Origin: Bradyrhizobium sp. Rc3b
GTDB lineage: Bacteria; Pseudomonadota; Alphaproteobacteria; Rhizobiales; Xanthobacteraceae
Length of the DNA stretch: 64,000 nt
Assembly (NCBI RefSeq): GCF_900114915.1
Contig: NZ_FOUS01000006.1
Coordinates: forward strand, 248,001-312,000
Direction: 5' to 3'
Notes under the pieces: generated by a model
The model's input: the letters and a program-made list of their open reading frames with translations, nothing else
Databases searched by the model: none
Told to the model about the DNA's origin: nothing
Part shown: one piece after another, positions 54,387-62,643 of the stretch
Layout of the letters: each line of letters starts with the position of its first letter
How positions within the stretch are numbered: the first letter of the stretch is position 1
Position numbers and translations under genes: made by a program

Positions 54387-54803
54387 GACATTCTCCTGGC
54401 GTCTCCTGCCCCAGGTGAAGTCGTTCGGCGCGGCGCGACGAGATGATGCCAAAGCGCTTCGGCGCGGCCGCCGCGCACGAATGAAAAATCACGATTTGTC
54501 TGATGAGATCGGGAAACGATGACATGCTGCGCCCTTGCTGATCAGGACGCGATTCTTGGGCATGTCGCCTCGCGGGGAGATCGCAAATCCCCGTCGCGAC
54601 GAATAGAAACCCGGGTGGCCCAGCTGTCAACCGGCGCAAGGCCGAGGCGCGTCACGAAGAGTTCACTCGGAACGGAACCGCGCCAATCGGCATCTTGAAA
54701 CGACCGGACGATCTCATTAGGGTTCGTCACGTGGGGACGAAGCAGACTCCCCGTGAGACCCCGGTCCAAGCTCTGCGCAGCACGCCATTCGTGGAGCTTG
54801 CGC
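54387..54803. other. Intergenic region with a dispersed repeat
   Basis: This 417-base divergent region separates the PepSY-like gene from the Cj0069-type gene. It contains the second copy of the GCGTCACGAAGAGTTCAC repeat at 54648-54688. No gene is supported; the frames are Arg-rich. Confidence 0.5.
54648..54688. repeat. Dispersed repeat, copy 2
   Basis: This is the second copy of the repeat at 49300-49342, in the same orientation. The first 20 bases (GCGCGTCACGAAGAGTTCAC) are identical, followed by a slightly shorter spacer and GGAACCGCGCCAATC. Confidence 0.5.
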
Positions 54804-55880
54804 ATGGACACCGAACGACACCCATCCCCCCGCCAAACACTCGCCATCCTCTCGCGCGGAGACGCCGCCGCCCGCCAGGATGCAACGCCGCAAAACAGCC
54901 GCTTCGTCCGCGTCTTCGAAGCCCTCGCCGCGTTCGGCATCGACGCGCGCCCCGTGATCTACGACGAGAGCTTTGCTGGTGCTGTCCGCGATCAACTGCT
55001 CGCGGCCGACGGCGTGCTGGTCTGGGTCGATCCGATCCACCAGGGCAAGACGCGCGCCGAGCTCGACATCCTGCTGCGCGACGTCGCGGCGCGAGGTCCC
55101 TGGGTGAGCGCCCATCCCGACGTGATCCTGAAGATGGGCGTCAAGGAGGTGCTTTACCGAACGCGCCACCTGGGCTGGGGGACCGACACCCATCGCTATG
55201 ATACCGCCGCGGCGTTCCGCGCCGAATTTCCCTCGCGCCTTCGGGCGGACGGCCCCCGCGTGCTCAAGCAAAATCGCGGCAATGGCGGCCAAGGGGTGTG
55301 GAAGGTCGAAGCGCTTCCGAACACGACGGAGACGGTTCGCGTGCTCCATGCCCAGCGCGGCAGCCGGCCCGAGGACATCAGGTTCGAGGATCTGGTGGCG
55401 CGCTGCGCGCCGTATTTCGGCTGGGGTGGCTGCATCATCGACCAGGCGTTTCAACCTCGTCTGCCCGACGGGATGATCCGCTGCTACATGAGCGGCGCCA
55501 GGGTCGCGGGCTTTGGGCACCAATTGATCAAGGCCTTGATCCCACCGCCTCCGGAAGGCCTCGACGCGCCCGAGGCGCAGCCCGGACCGCGGATCATGCA
55601 CGGCCCTGATGCCCCGCCGTTCCGGGCGCTGCGAAGGTCGATGGAGGATGAATGGACGCCGCAGATGGTGGAAACGCTCGGCATCGATGAATCGTCACTG
55701 CCAGTGATCTGGGATGCGGATTTCCTGTACGGGCCGCGCGATGCGGCGGGCGCCGACACCTACGTGCTGTGCGAGATCAACGCGAGCTCCTGCTTTGCGA
55801 TCCCCGAGGAGGCGCCGGCGGCGATCGCACGAACGGTGACGCACCGCCTGCTGCGGAGCCAGGAGACACGGTCCGGCTGA
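54804..55880 (+). CDS. Cj0069 family protein (ATP-grasp-like)
   Basis: This 358-residue soluble protein resembles the Cj0069 family. It shows features of a glutathione-synthetase-like ATP-grasp fold: an N-terminal Rossmann-like part (about 10-110), the segment GPRVLKQNRGNGGQGVWKVE that looks like a nucleotide-binding loop, and a C-terminal WDADFLYGPRD...CEINASSCFAIPEEA segment with metal-ligand-like Glu/Asn. It may join a carboxylate to an amine, but the reaction is not known. GGAG lies 6 to 8 bases before the chosen ATG; an upstream in-frame start at 54753 lacks support. Confidence 0.8.
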   Translation: MDTERHPSPRQTLAILSRGDAAARQDATPQNSRFVRVFEALAAFGIDARPVIYDESFAGAVRDQLLAADGVLVWVDPIHQGKTRAELDILLRDVAARGPWVSAHPDVILKMGVKEVLYRTRHLGWGTDTHRYDTAAAFRAEFPSRLRADGPRVLKQNRGNGGQGVWKVEALPNTTETVRVLHAQRGSRPEDIRFEDLVARCAPYFGWGGCIIDQAFQPRLPDGMIRCYMSGARVAGFGHQLIKALIPPPPEGLDAPEAQPGPRIMHGPDAPPFRALRRSMEDEWTPQMVETLGIDESSLPVIWDADFLYGPRDAAGADTYVLCEINASSCFAIPEEAPAAIARTVTHRLLRSQETRSG

Positions 55881-55916
55881 GCCAAAGCCCGGGAAGCCGG
55901 ACGGCGTCTCGCGATC

Positions 55917-58900
55917 CTATTCGGCCGCTTGCGGAGGGCGCATGCCGTTCTCCATTTCAACGGCATGTTCGTCGACGAGCGCCGGTTGCTCGCCATCAGG
56001 CAGCCCCCGCCCCTTCACCAGCCCGAAAATCGCCGGGATCACGATCAGCGTCAGCAGTGTCGAGGAGATCATCCCGCCGATCATCGGCAGCGCGATGCGC
56101 TGCATGATCTCCGATCCGGCGCCGGTGCTCCACATGATCGGCAGCAGGCCCGCCATGATGGCGACCACCGTCATCATCTTGGGCCGGACGCGCTCGACCG
56201 CGCCCACCATGATGGCGTCATGGAGATCGCGCCGAGTGAAGACCCCGCCCTCGGCCTCGCGCCTCGCCTTCATCTCGGCCAGCGCGTGATCGAGGTAGAT
56301 CAGCATCACGACGCCGGTCTCGGCGGCAACGCCGGCGAGCGCGATGAAGCCGACGGCGACCGCGACGGACAGATTGAAGCCGAACCACCACATCATCCAG
56401 ATGCCGCCGACCAGCGCGAACGGCAGCGACAGCATCACGATCAGCGTCTCGGTCAGCGCCCTGAAATTCAGGTACAGCAACAGGAAGATGATCGTCAGCG
56501 TCACGGGCACGACGATCTTCAGGCGCGCTGCGGCGCGCTGGAGATATTCGTACTGGCCGCTCCAGACGACATAGGTGCCGGCGGGAAACTGGATGCTCTC
56601 CGTCACCGCGCGTTGCGCGTCCGCGACGTAGCTGCCGATGTCGCGGTCGCGGATGTCGACATAGATGTAGGTCGCCAGCTGGCCGTTCTCGGTGCGGATC
56701 GAGGTCGGACCGCGCGCCGGTTCGACCTTCGCCACCTCGCCGAGCGGCACGGCGCCGCCCGCCGGCATCGGCACCAGGATATCGCCAGCGATCGCCTTGG
56801 GATTGTCGCGCAGGTCACGCGGATAGCGCATGTTGACCGTGAACCGCTGCCGGCCCTCCACCGTCGTCGTGACCGTCTGGCCGCCGAGCGCGGCCGCGAT
56901 GGTGTCCTGCACGTCCTGGATCAGGATGCCGTAGCGGGCGAGCGCCTCGCGGTCCGGGACGATCTCGAGATAGTAGCCGCCGATGCCGCGCTCGGCGTAG
57001 GCAGACGAGGTCCCCGGGACGGTCTTGATCACCCGCTCGACCTGCCGCGCCAGCCGGTCGATCTCGACGAGGTCGGTGCCCATGACCTTGACGCCGACAG
57101 GCGTGCGGATGCCGGTGGAGAGCATGTCGATGCGCGCCTTGATCGGCATGGTCCAGGCGTTGGAGACACCGGGAAACTGCAGCGCCTTGTCCATCTCCGC
57201 AATCAGACTGTCGACGGTGACGCCGGAGCGCCACTGCTCCTTCGGCTTCAGATTGACCACCGTCTCGAACATTTCGGTCGGGGCCGGATCGGTCGCGGTC
57301 GCCGCCCGTCCGGCCTTGCCGTAGACGGAGGCGACTTCGGGGAACGACTTGATGATGCGATCCTGCGTCTGCATTAGTTCGGCCGCCTTTGTGACGGAGA
57401 TGCCGGGCAGCGTCGTCGGCATGTAGAGCAGCGTGCCCTCGTTCAGCGCCGGCATGAACTCGGTGCCGAGCTGGCGGGCCGGCCAGATCGTGACGGCAAG
57501 GACTGCGACCGAGACCAGGATCACCAGCGTCCTGGCGCGAAGCACGCCCTTGATCACGGGCCGGTAGATCCAGATCAGGAACCGATTGATGACATTTTTG
57601 CTCTCCGGCACGATCCGGCCGCGAACGAAGATCACCATCAGCGCCGGCACAAACGTCACGGACAAGAGGGCCGCGGCCGCCATCGAGAACGTCTTGGTGA
57701 ACGCCAGCGGGCTGAACAGCCGTCCCTCCTGCGATTCCAGCGTGAAGATCGGCATGAACGACACGGTGATGATCAGCAGGCTGAAGAATAGCGCGGGGCC
57801 GACCTCCGCGGCGGCATCGATCAGGACCTGCACGCGCGATTGGCCGGGCCCGGCGCGCTCGAGGTGCTTGTGGGCGTTCTCGATCATGACGATCGCGGCG
57901 TCGACCATGGCGCCGATCGCGATTGCGATGCCACCGAGACTCATGATGTTGGAGCCGAGACCGAGCAGCTTCATGGCACCGAACGCCATCAGCACGCCGA
58001 CCGGCAGCATCAGGATCGCGACCAGCGCGCTACGGACGTGCAGCAGGAACACGATGCAGACCAGCGCGACGACGACGCTCTCCTCGAACAGCGTGTGCTT
58101 GAGCGTGTCGATGGCCGCGTAGATCAGGTTGGAGCGATCGTAGACCGGCACAATCTCGACCGATTTCGGCAGGCTGCTCGCGATCTCCTTGAAGCGCTTC
58201 TTGACGTTCTCGATGACGTCGAGCGCGTTGACACCGAAACGCTGCAGCACGATGCCGCTGGCGACCTCGCCCTCGCCGTTCAGCTCGGTGATGCCCCGCC
58301 GCTCGTCCGGCCCGAGCTCGACGTGGGCGACGTCGCGGAGCAGCACCGGCGTTCCGCCGGAGGTCTTCAGCACGATATTGCCGAGATCGTTGATGCTCTT
58401 GATATAGCCCTTGCCGCGGATGACGTATTCGAACTCGGCGAGCTCGACGGTGCGCCCGCCGACGTCGGCGTTGCTGGCGCGGATCGCCTCACGAATTTTC
58501 TGCATGCTGATGCCGCGGTCGCGCATCCGCTGCGGGTCGAGCACCACATTGTACTGCTTGACGAAGCCGCCGATGCTGGCGACCTCGGCGACACCTTCGG
58601 CCTTGGCCAGCGCGAATTTCAGATTCCAGTCCTGGATGGTGCGGGTATCCGCCAGGTTCAATTCCTTCGACAGGACCGCATATTGGTAGACCCAGCCGAC
58701 GCCGGTGGCGTCGGGGCCGATGGTCGGGGTGACGCCGGCGGGCAGTCGCGACGAGGCGCCGTTGAGGAATTCAAGCACGCGCGAGCGCGCCCAATAGATG
58801 TCGGTGCCGTCCTCGAAGATCACGTAGACGAACGAGGCTCCGAAGAAGGAGAAGCCGCGCACGACCTTCGATTTCGGCACGGTCAGCATCGCCGTGGTCA

Positions 58901-59105
58901 GGGGATAGGTGACCTGGTCCTCGATCACCTGCGGCGCCTGGCCGGGATATTCGGTGTAGACGATGACCTGGGTGTCGGAGAGATCCGGGATTGCATCGAG
59001 CGGCAGGTGGATCAGCGCATAGAGGCCGGCGGCGGCCGCAAAGCCGGTGCCGAACAGCACCAGCAGCAAATTGCGCGCCGACCAGGCGATGATGCGGGCG
59101 ATCAT
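55917..59105 (-). CDS. cusA: CusA-type copper/silver RND efflux pump
   Basis: This 1062-residue inner-membrane pump has the RND topology (helix 1, large periplasmic domain, helices 2-6, a second periplasmic domain, helices 8-12). The HME-RND signature in helix 4 is intact (AIGAMVDAAIVMIENAHK), including the proton-relay Asp. That helix form matches the monovalent-cation (Cu+/Ag+) group. Several Met residues in the pore-domain region (for example around IDMLSTGIRTPVGVKVMGTD) fit methionine relay of Cu+. Its start overlaps the cusB stop by four bases. No outer-membrane CusC is present here, so it must use one encoded elsewhere. Confidence 0.92.
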   Translation of the reverse strand: MIARIIAWSARNLLLVLFGTGFAAAAGLYALIHLPLDAIPDLSDTQVIVYTEYPGQAPQVIEDQVTYPLTTAMLTVPKSKVVRGFSFFGASFVYVIFEDGTDIYWARSRVLEFLNGASSRLPAGVTPTIGPDATGVGWVYQYAVLSKELNLADTRTIQDWNLKFALAKAEGVAEVASIGGFVKQYNVVLDPQRMRDRGISMQKIREAIRASNADVGGRTVELAEFEYVIRGKGYIKSINDLGNIVLKTSGGTPVLLRDVAHVELGPDERRGITELNGEGEVASGIVLQRFGVNALDVIENVKKRFKEIASSLPKSVEIVPVYDRSNLIYAAIDTLKHTLFEESVVVALVCIVFLLHVRSALVAILMLPVGVLMAFGAMKLLGLGSNIMSLGGIAIAIGAMVDAAIVMIENAHKHLERAGPGQSRVQVLIDAAAEVGPALFFSLLIITVSFMPIFTLESQEGRLFSPLAFTKTFSMAAAALLSVTFVPALMVIFVRGRIVPESKNVINRFLIWIYRPVIKGVLRARTLVILVSVAVLAVTIWPARQLGTEFMPALNEGTLLYMPTTLPGISVTKAAELMQTQDRIIKSFPEVASVYGKAGRAATATDPAPTEMFETVVNLKPKEQWRSGVTVDSLIAEMDKALQFPGVSNAWTMPIKARIDMLSTGIRTPVGVKVMGTDLVEIDRLARQVERVIKTVPGTSSAYAERGIGGYYLEIVPDREALARYGILIQDVQDTIAAALGGQTVTTTVEGRQRFTVNMRYPRDLRDNPKAIAGDILVPMPAGGAVPLGEVAKVEPARGPTSIRTENGQLATYIYVDIRDRDIGSYVADAQRAVTESIQFPAGTYVVWSGQYEYLQRAAARLKIVVPVTLTIIFLLLYLNFRALTETLIVMLSLPFALVGGIWMMWWFGFNLSVAVAVGFIALAGVAAETGVVMLIYLDHALAEMKARREAEGGVFTRRDLHDAIMVGAVERVRPKMMTVVAIMAGLLPIMWSTGAGSEIMQRIALPMIGGMISSTLLTLIVIPAIFGLVKGRGLPDGEQPALVDEHAVEMENGMRPPQAAE

Positions 59106-60523
59106 TTGTGCTCTCCCGTCGCATGGCCCGCATCGGACGGCTGAGGCGCTCCCTCCGCAAACCCCTTGAGCGCGGCCTTCAGATTGCTTTCCGCATCGAT
59201 CAGGAAGGTGGCGGATGTGACCACCGCCTCGCCATCGGCAAGTCCGTCGCGGACCTCGATGTAGCCGCCGCCGCGCCGGCCGAGCTTCACCTCGCGCGGC
59301 TCGAAGCGCCCTTCGCCCTTGTCGACGAGGACGGCCTGCCGCGTGCCGGTGTCGAGCACCGAACTATCCTGGATCGCCAGCACGGGCGCGCTATCGGCCG
59401 TGTCGATCTCGGCATCGACATACATGTCCGGCAGCAGCGCCGCATCGGGATTGGCGAGCTCGATCCGGACGCGAACCGTCCTGGTGTCGCGGTTCACCTG
59501 CGGATAGACCACGGCGATCTTGCCGCTGAAGATACGGCCGGGAAAGCTGCGCGCGCGCACCGCCACGGACTGCCCTACCGCGATGTTGCCGAGATCGCGC
59601 TCGGCGACGTCGGCCAACGCCCAGACCTGCGAGATATCGGCGATCCTGAACAGCACGTCGCCGGGATTGGCGCGCATGCCGTCGATCGCGCTGCGCTCGA
59701 GCACGATGCCGTCGCGCGGCGCCGACCAATGCACGGTGAGGGGCGCAACGCGCGTCCGCTCCATCTCGGCGATGACCTGTTCGGGTACGTCGAGATTGAC
59801 CAGCCGTTGCCGCGAGCCGCGGCCGTACAGCTCGACGCCGCCCACCGTCTTCGAGGTGATGGTCGCGAGATATTCCGCCGCGGCGGACGCCACCGCCGAA
59901 CTGTAGATCTCCATCAGCGGCTGGCCCGCCTTCACCCGCGTGCCGGTGGTGACGTCGGCGACTTTCTGCACGAAGCTTTCGGCACGCATCGCGATGACAG
60001 AGACGCGGCGCTCGTCGAGCTGGATCGTGCCGGGCGCCCTCACCGCGACGCGGATCGCGCGCCGCCGGACGGGCTCGGACTTGACGCCGGTGCGCTGGAT
60101 CTTGCCCGGCGACAGCTTCACCGTGCCATCGTCGACCTCGTCGCCTTCGTAGACGGGGACGTAGTTCATTCCCATCGGGTCCTTCTTCGGCACCGGCGAG
60201 GTGTCGGGCAGGCCCATGGGATTGCGGTAGTAGAGGATTTTTCGCGAGGAAGCCGCCTGCGGTGGTTTTGGTGCCGCCGCATTCGCCTGACCGTCCTCAT
60301 AGACCGGCAGATAATCCCGGCCACGGTCGTCCTGCTTCGGACCAGCGGACCAGAGCGGCGCGCCGCTGGGATCGCGGTAGTAGAGCGGGGTCCGGTCCGC
60401 CTGGGCCGGAGCCGGGGTCGCCTCGGCATGAACGGACCAGTGGCCGTCGTTCGAGAACCAGTACGCACCCAAAACCAGGCCGCCGCCCAGCGCGAGTGTT
60501 GTCAGGAGACGCAGCGTCTTCAT
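59102..60523 (-). CDS. cusB: CusB-type periplasmic adaptor with two heavy-metal-binding motifs
   Basis: This 473-residue membrane-fusion protein has an N-terminal anchor (about 5-23), two tandem heavy-metal-binding repeats (about 47-77 and 96-127), and the usual barrel-sandwich, hairpin and beta-barrel domains (about 140-440). The second metal repeat is intact (YYRNPMGLPD and PMGMNYVPVYE), while the first has lost its methionines (YYRDPSGAPL and RGRDYLPVYE). It links CusA to an outer-membrane channel and passes Cu+ or Ag+ to the pump. It is 79 bases after the FixH-like gene and coupled to cusA. Confidence 0.92.
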   Translation of the reverse strand: MKTLRLLTTLALGGGLVLGAYWFSNDGHWSVHAEATPAPAQADRTPLYYRDPSGAPLWSAGPKQDDRGRDYLPVYEDGQANAAAPKPPQAASSRKILYYRNPMGLPDTSPVPKKDPMGMNYVPVYEGDEVDDGTVKLSPGKIQRTGVKSEPVRRRAIRVAVRAPGTIQLDERRVSVIAMRAESFVQKVADVTTGTRVKAGQPLMEIYSSAVASAAAEYLATITSKTVGGVELYGRGSRQRLVNLDVPEQVIAEMERTRVAPLTVHWSAPRDGIVLERSAIDGMRANPGDVLFRIADISQVWALADVAERDLGNIAVGQSVAVRARSFPGRIFSGKIAVVYPQVNRDTRTVRVRIELANPDAALLPDMYVDAEIDTADSAPVLAIQDSSVLDTGTRQAVLVDKGEGRFEPREVKLGRRGGGYIEVRDGLADGEAVVTSATFLIDAESNLKAALKGFAEGAPQPSDAGHATGEHK

Positions 60524-60602
60524 GGTGTGCCTTCGCGCGGCGTGCGCGCATCCATGTGAATGGGACAGAGGAGTTCGGACGCCGCGCGCGGCGTCCGCAC
60601 GC

Positions 60603-60995
60603 TCACTTGGTCGCCGTGACGATCACCTTACCGGTGACGGTCTCGGACTCGCCCTGGACCTTGGCCGACAGCGTCACCTGGTAGCGGCCGGCCATCGGCA
60701 GGTCCGTCCGGAAGGCGTAGACGCCCGGTTCTTTCGACGGCAGCGGCGCTACCGCCGATTCCATCTCGGCCATCCCGTCCGGGGCCATGTCGACGCGGGT
60801 CTTGAAGATGACGGCGTCCGCCACCGGCTTGCCGGTCTGCTTGTTGGTCAGGCGAACCGAGAGCGTAACGTCGTCGCCCTTCTTCATTTGCGTGGTGACG
60901 GCCTCGAAGGCGTAGTCGCCGGCGCCCGCCATCGCCGCGGAGGCGGCAAGCGAAAGGGTGGCGGCGAGCGCCGCGGTGGTGAATTTGGAAAGCAT
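60603..60995 (-). CDS. FixH/YtkA-like exported protein
   Basis: This 130-residue protein has a signal peptide (MLSKFTTAALAATLSLAASA, cut near AMAG) and an Ig-like YtkA/FixH domain (YAFEAVTTQMKKGDDVTLSV, VFKTRVDMAPDGMAEM, GVYAFRTDLPMAGRYQVTLS). It differs from classical FixH in lacking a retained membrane helix. Similar proteins are found with copper efflux and cytochrome oxidase genes and may handle copper. The Met residues in MAPDGMAEM could bind it. It lies between the Met/Cys-rich gene and cusB on the same strand. Confidence 0.82.
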   Translation of the reverse strand: MLSKFTTAALAATLSLAASAAMAGAGDYAFEAVTTQMKKGDDVTLSVRLTNKQTGKPVADAVIFKTRVDMAPDGMAEMESAVAPLPSKEPGVYAFRTDLPMAGRYQVTLSAKVQGESETVTGKVIVTATK

Positions 60996-61096
60996 TGTCC
61001 TGTCCTCATGATCTGATCTTTCGCCGCGGCGCATGGCGCGCACGCGTCAGTCGTCGTCGCGCGCAAACGTGCTGCGCGCGTTCGGCTGTTGCGAGA

Positions 61097-61462
61097 TCAG
61101 ATTCGAGGAGGTCGGAAGGGAGGACTGCTGCTGCGGACGGAGATGACCTGATCCTCAGGGAGGGCGATCGTGCTCACCGCTACGGCGAAATGCCCGAAGA
61201 CGACGGGCCTGATGGCATCGAGCGCGATGGTGCCGCCGACGCAGCAGAAGCCCATCCCGCATTTGTAACCGCCGGTCTGGGACGGCGTCCCCTTCATGTC
61301 GGGGCAGCAATCGTCCATCGCCATGTCGCCGGCCGCGCTCATGTGCATGGTCGCCTGCATGTCGTCCGACGACATGGCAAGCCCGGATGCGGACGCGCCA
61401 ACGGGCAGCATCGCCAGGGATATGGCGATTGCGAATGCCAGGATGGTACGAACGAGGCGCAT
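61097..61462 (-). CDS. Met/Cys-rich exported protein leading the cus operon
   Basis: This 121-residue protein has a signal peptide (about 1-26, cut near ASA) and a short mature region rich in Met, Cys and His: MSSDDMQATMHMSAAGDMAM, DDCCPDMKG and CGMGFCCVGG. Such composition suggests copper binding in the periplasm. A hydrophobic stretch (IRPVVFGHFAVAVSTIAL) follows, and the C terminus is Pro/Arg-rich. It resembles DUF2946-like small proteins near copper genes. It is the first gene of the cus transcript, 101 bases before the FixH-like gene. Confidence 0.72.
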   Translation of the reverse strand: MRLVRTILAFAIAISLAMLPVGASASGLAMSSDDMQATMHMSAAGDMAMDDCCPDMKGTPSQTGGYKCGMGFCCVGGTIALDAIRPVVFGHFAVAVSTIALPEDQVISVRSSSPPFRPPRI

Positions 61463-61474
61463 CTTTATCGAGTT

Positions 61475-61487
61475 ACCTTATCAAGGT
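61475..61487. promoter_or_regulatory. Small perfect palindrome in the cus operon leader
   Basis: ACCTTATCAAGGT is a 5-bp inverted repeat with a 3-base spacer, located 12 bases before the first cus-operon start codon. It shares ACCTT/AAGGT ends with MerR/CueR-type operators but is shorter than the usual copper site. Its position in the transcript leader could also affect translation. Confidence 0.3.
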
Positions 61488-61531
61488 CGCAGCGCAACTC
61501 TCGTAGCATATCCCAGTGCCGGTGGCGCTTG

Positions 61532-61545
61532 TTGATCCGGATCAA
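61532..61545. promoter_or_regulatory. Perfect FNR/FixK box upstream of the cus operon
   Basis: TTGATCCGGATCAA is a perfect 14-bp palindrome that fits TTGAT-N4-ATCAA, the binding site of FNR/FixK-type activators. Its centre is about 76 bases upstream of the first cus-operon ATG. If the activator sits at -41.5, transcription would begin near 61497, leaving a 35-base leader. It lies between the stop of the binding-protein gene and the operon, so the operon is the only sensible target. FixK2 is the known microaerobic regulator in Bradyrhizobium. Confidence 0.75.
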
Positions 61546-61559
61546 GCATTCGTGAGCAG

Positions 61560-61579
61560 GGGCCGGCCGGTACCGGCCC
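61560..61579 (-). terminator. GC-rich hairpin after the Bug binding-protein gene
   Basis: GGGCCGG at 61560-61566 pairs with CCGGCCC at 61573-61579 around a CCGGTA loop. It begins about 15 bases after the stop codon at 61595 on the minus strand. No T-run follows, so intrinsic termination is uncertain; it may simply stabilise the 3' end. Confidence 0.35.
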
Positions 61580-61594
61580 TGCCGCCGGCCCGGC

Positions 61595-62572
61595 TCAGAT
61601 CTTCGGGATCTTCGCCCGCTCCACCACGCCGGTCCATTTGGCGATCTCGGTCCCGATCAGCTTCTTCATCTCCTCCGGCGAGCTGCCGCGGACCTCGCCG
61701 CCGACGGCCGTCTCCAGACGCTGCCTGAGCTCGGGATCCCCGAGCGCCTCCAGAGTCGCGGCATTGAGCGCGGCGATGATGGCAGGCGGCGTTCCCTTGG
61801 GCGCCAGCAGGCCGGCCCAGGTGCGCACGTCGTAGCCCTTGATGCCGGCTTCCTGCACGGTCGGAACATCAGGCAACAGCGCGGTGCGCGTCGGCGAAGT
61901 CACGGCCAAGCCACGGATCGCGCCGCTCTGGATCTGCGGGGCCAGCAGCACGGGCGTGCCGACGATGACGGGAACGTCGCCACCGAGCAGCGCGGTGACG
62001 GATTGGGAATCGCCGCGATACGGCACGTGCACGATCTCGATGCCGGCGGTTGCGTTGAGCAATTCGCCGGCAAGATGATGCGTGCTGCCGAAACCAACCG
62101 ATCCGAAGCTCAGCGAACTCGGCTTTGCCTTGGCCATAGCAATGAGTTCACTCAGCGATTTTGCGGGGTAATCGTTGCGCACGGCGATGACGAGCGCGTA
62201 GTAGACCAGCGTCGAGATCATCTCGAAGCTTTCGGCCGGCTGGTAGGCGAGGCTCTTGTAGGTCGCCGCGGAAATCGCGTGCGCGCCGGTGACGAGGCCG
62301 AGCGTATAACCGTCGGGCGCCGCCTTTGCGATCGCGTCCGCCGCGATGTTGCCGCCGGCACCCGGCTTGGCCTCGACGATGATGGGCTGCCCGAGCTTCT
62401 TCGACAGCCCGTCGGCAATGATGCGCGAGAGCGTGTCGGCCGCGCCGCCGGCGGCAAAGCCATGCAGCAGGCGGATCGGGCGCGACGGATAATTGTCCGC
62501 CGATGCCGGGATGGTCGCGAGACAACCACCAAGCAGAAAAATGGCCGCAGCAAGCCGCTTCATCCGACGCAT
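61595..62572 (-). CDS. Bug-family tripartite tricarboxylate transporter binding protein
   Basis: This 325-residue periplasmic binding protein has a signal peptide (about 1-25, cut at ASA-D) and the Bug signatures YPSRPIRLLHGFAAGGAADT, GQPIIVEAKPGAGGNIAAD and DVPTVQEAGIKGYDV. The family binds carboxylates, including aromatic and dicarboxylic acids. No TctA/TctB membrane genes are seen here, as is usual for orphan Bug receptors. GGGAGG lies 8 bases before the ATG. It follows the VOC gene by 71 bases and probably belongs to the same transcript. Confidence 0.9.
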   Translation of the reverse strand: MRRMKRLAAAIFLLGGCLATIPASADNYPSRPIRLLHGFAAGGAADTLSRIIADGLSKKLGQPIIVEAKPGAGGNIAADAIAKAAPDGYTLGLVTGAHAISAATYKSLAYQPAESFEMISTLVYYALVIAVRNDYPAKSLSELIAMAKAKPSSLSFGSVGFGSTHHLAGELLNATAGIEIVHVPYRGDSQSVTALLGGDVPVIVGTPVLLAPQIQSGAIRGLAVTSPTRTALLPDVPTVQEAGIKGYDVRTWAGLLAPKGTPPAIIAALNAATLEALGDPELRQRLETAVGGEVRGSSPEEMKKLIGTEIAKWTGVVERAKIPKI

Positions 62573-62643
62573 GGATGCATCCTCCCTTTGATTGTTATGT
62601 CGTTGGCCGCGCGTGCGGCGATCTTCCGTTAGAACTCAATCCG

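Noticed and set aside
61475..61487. ACCTTATCAAGGT as a CueR operator
   Set aside because: The spacing and length do not match the 19-20 bp MerR-type promoter spacer, and it lies in the leader rather than between -35 and -10; kept only as a low-confidence palindrome.
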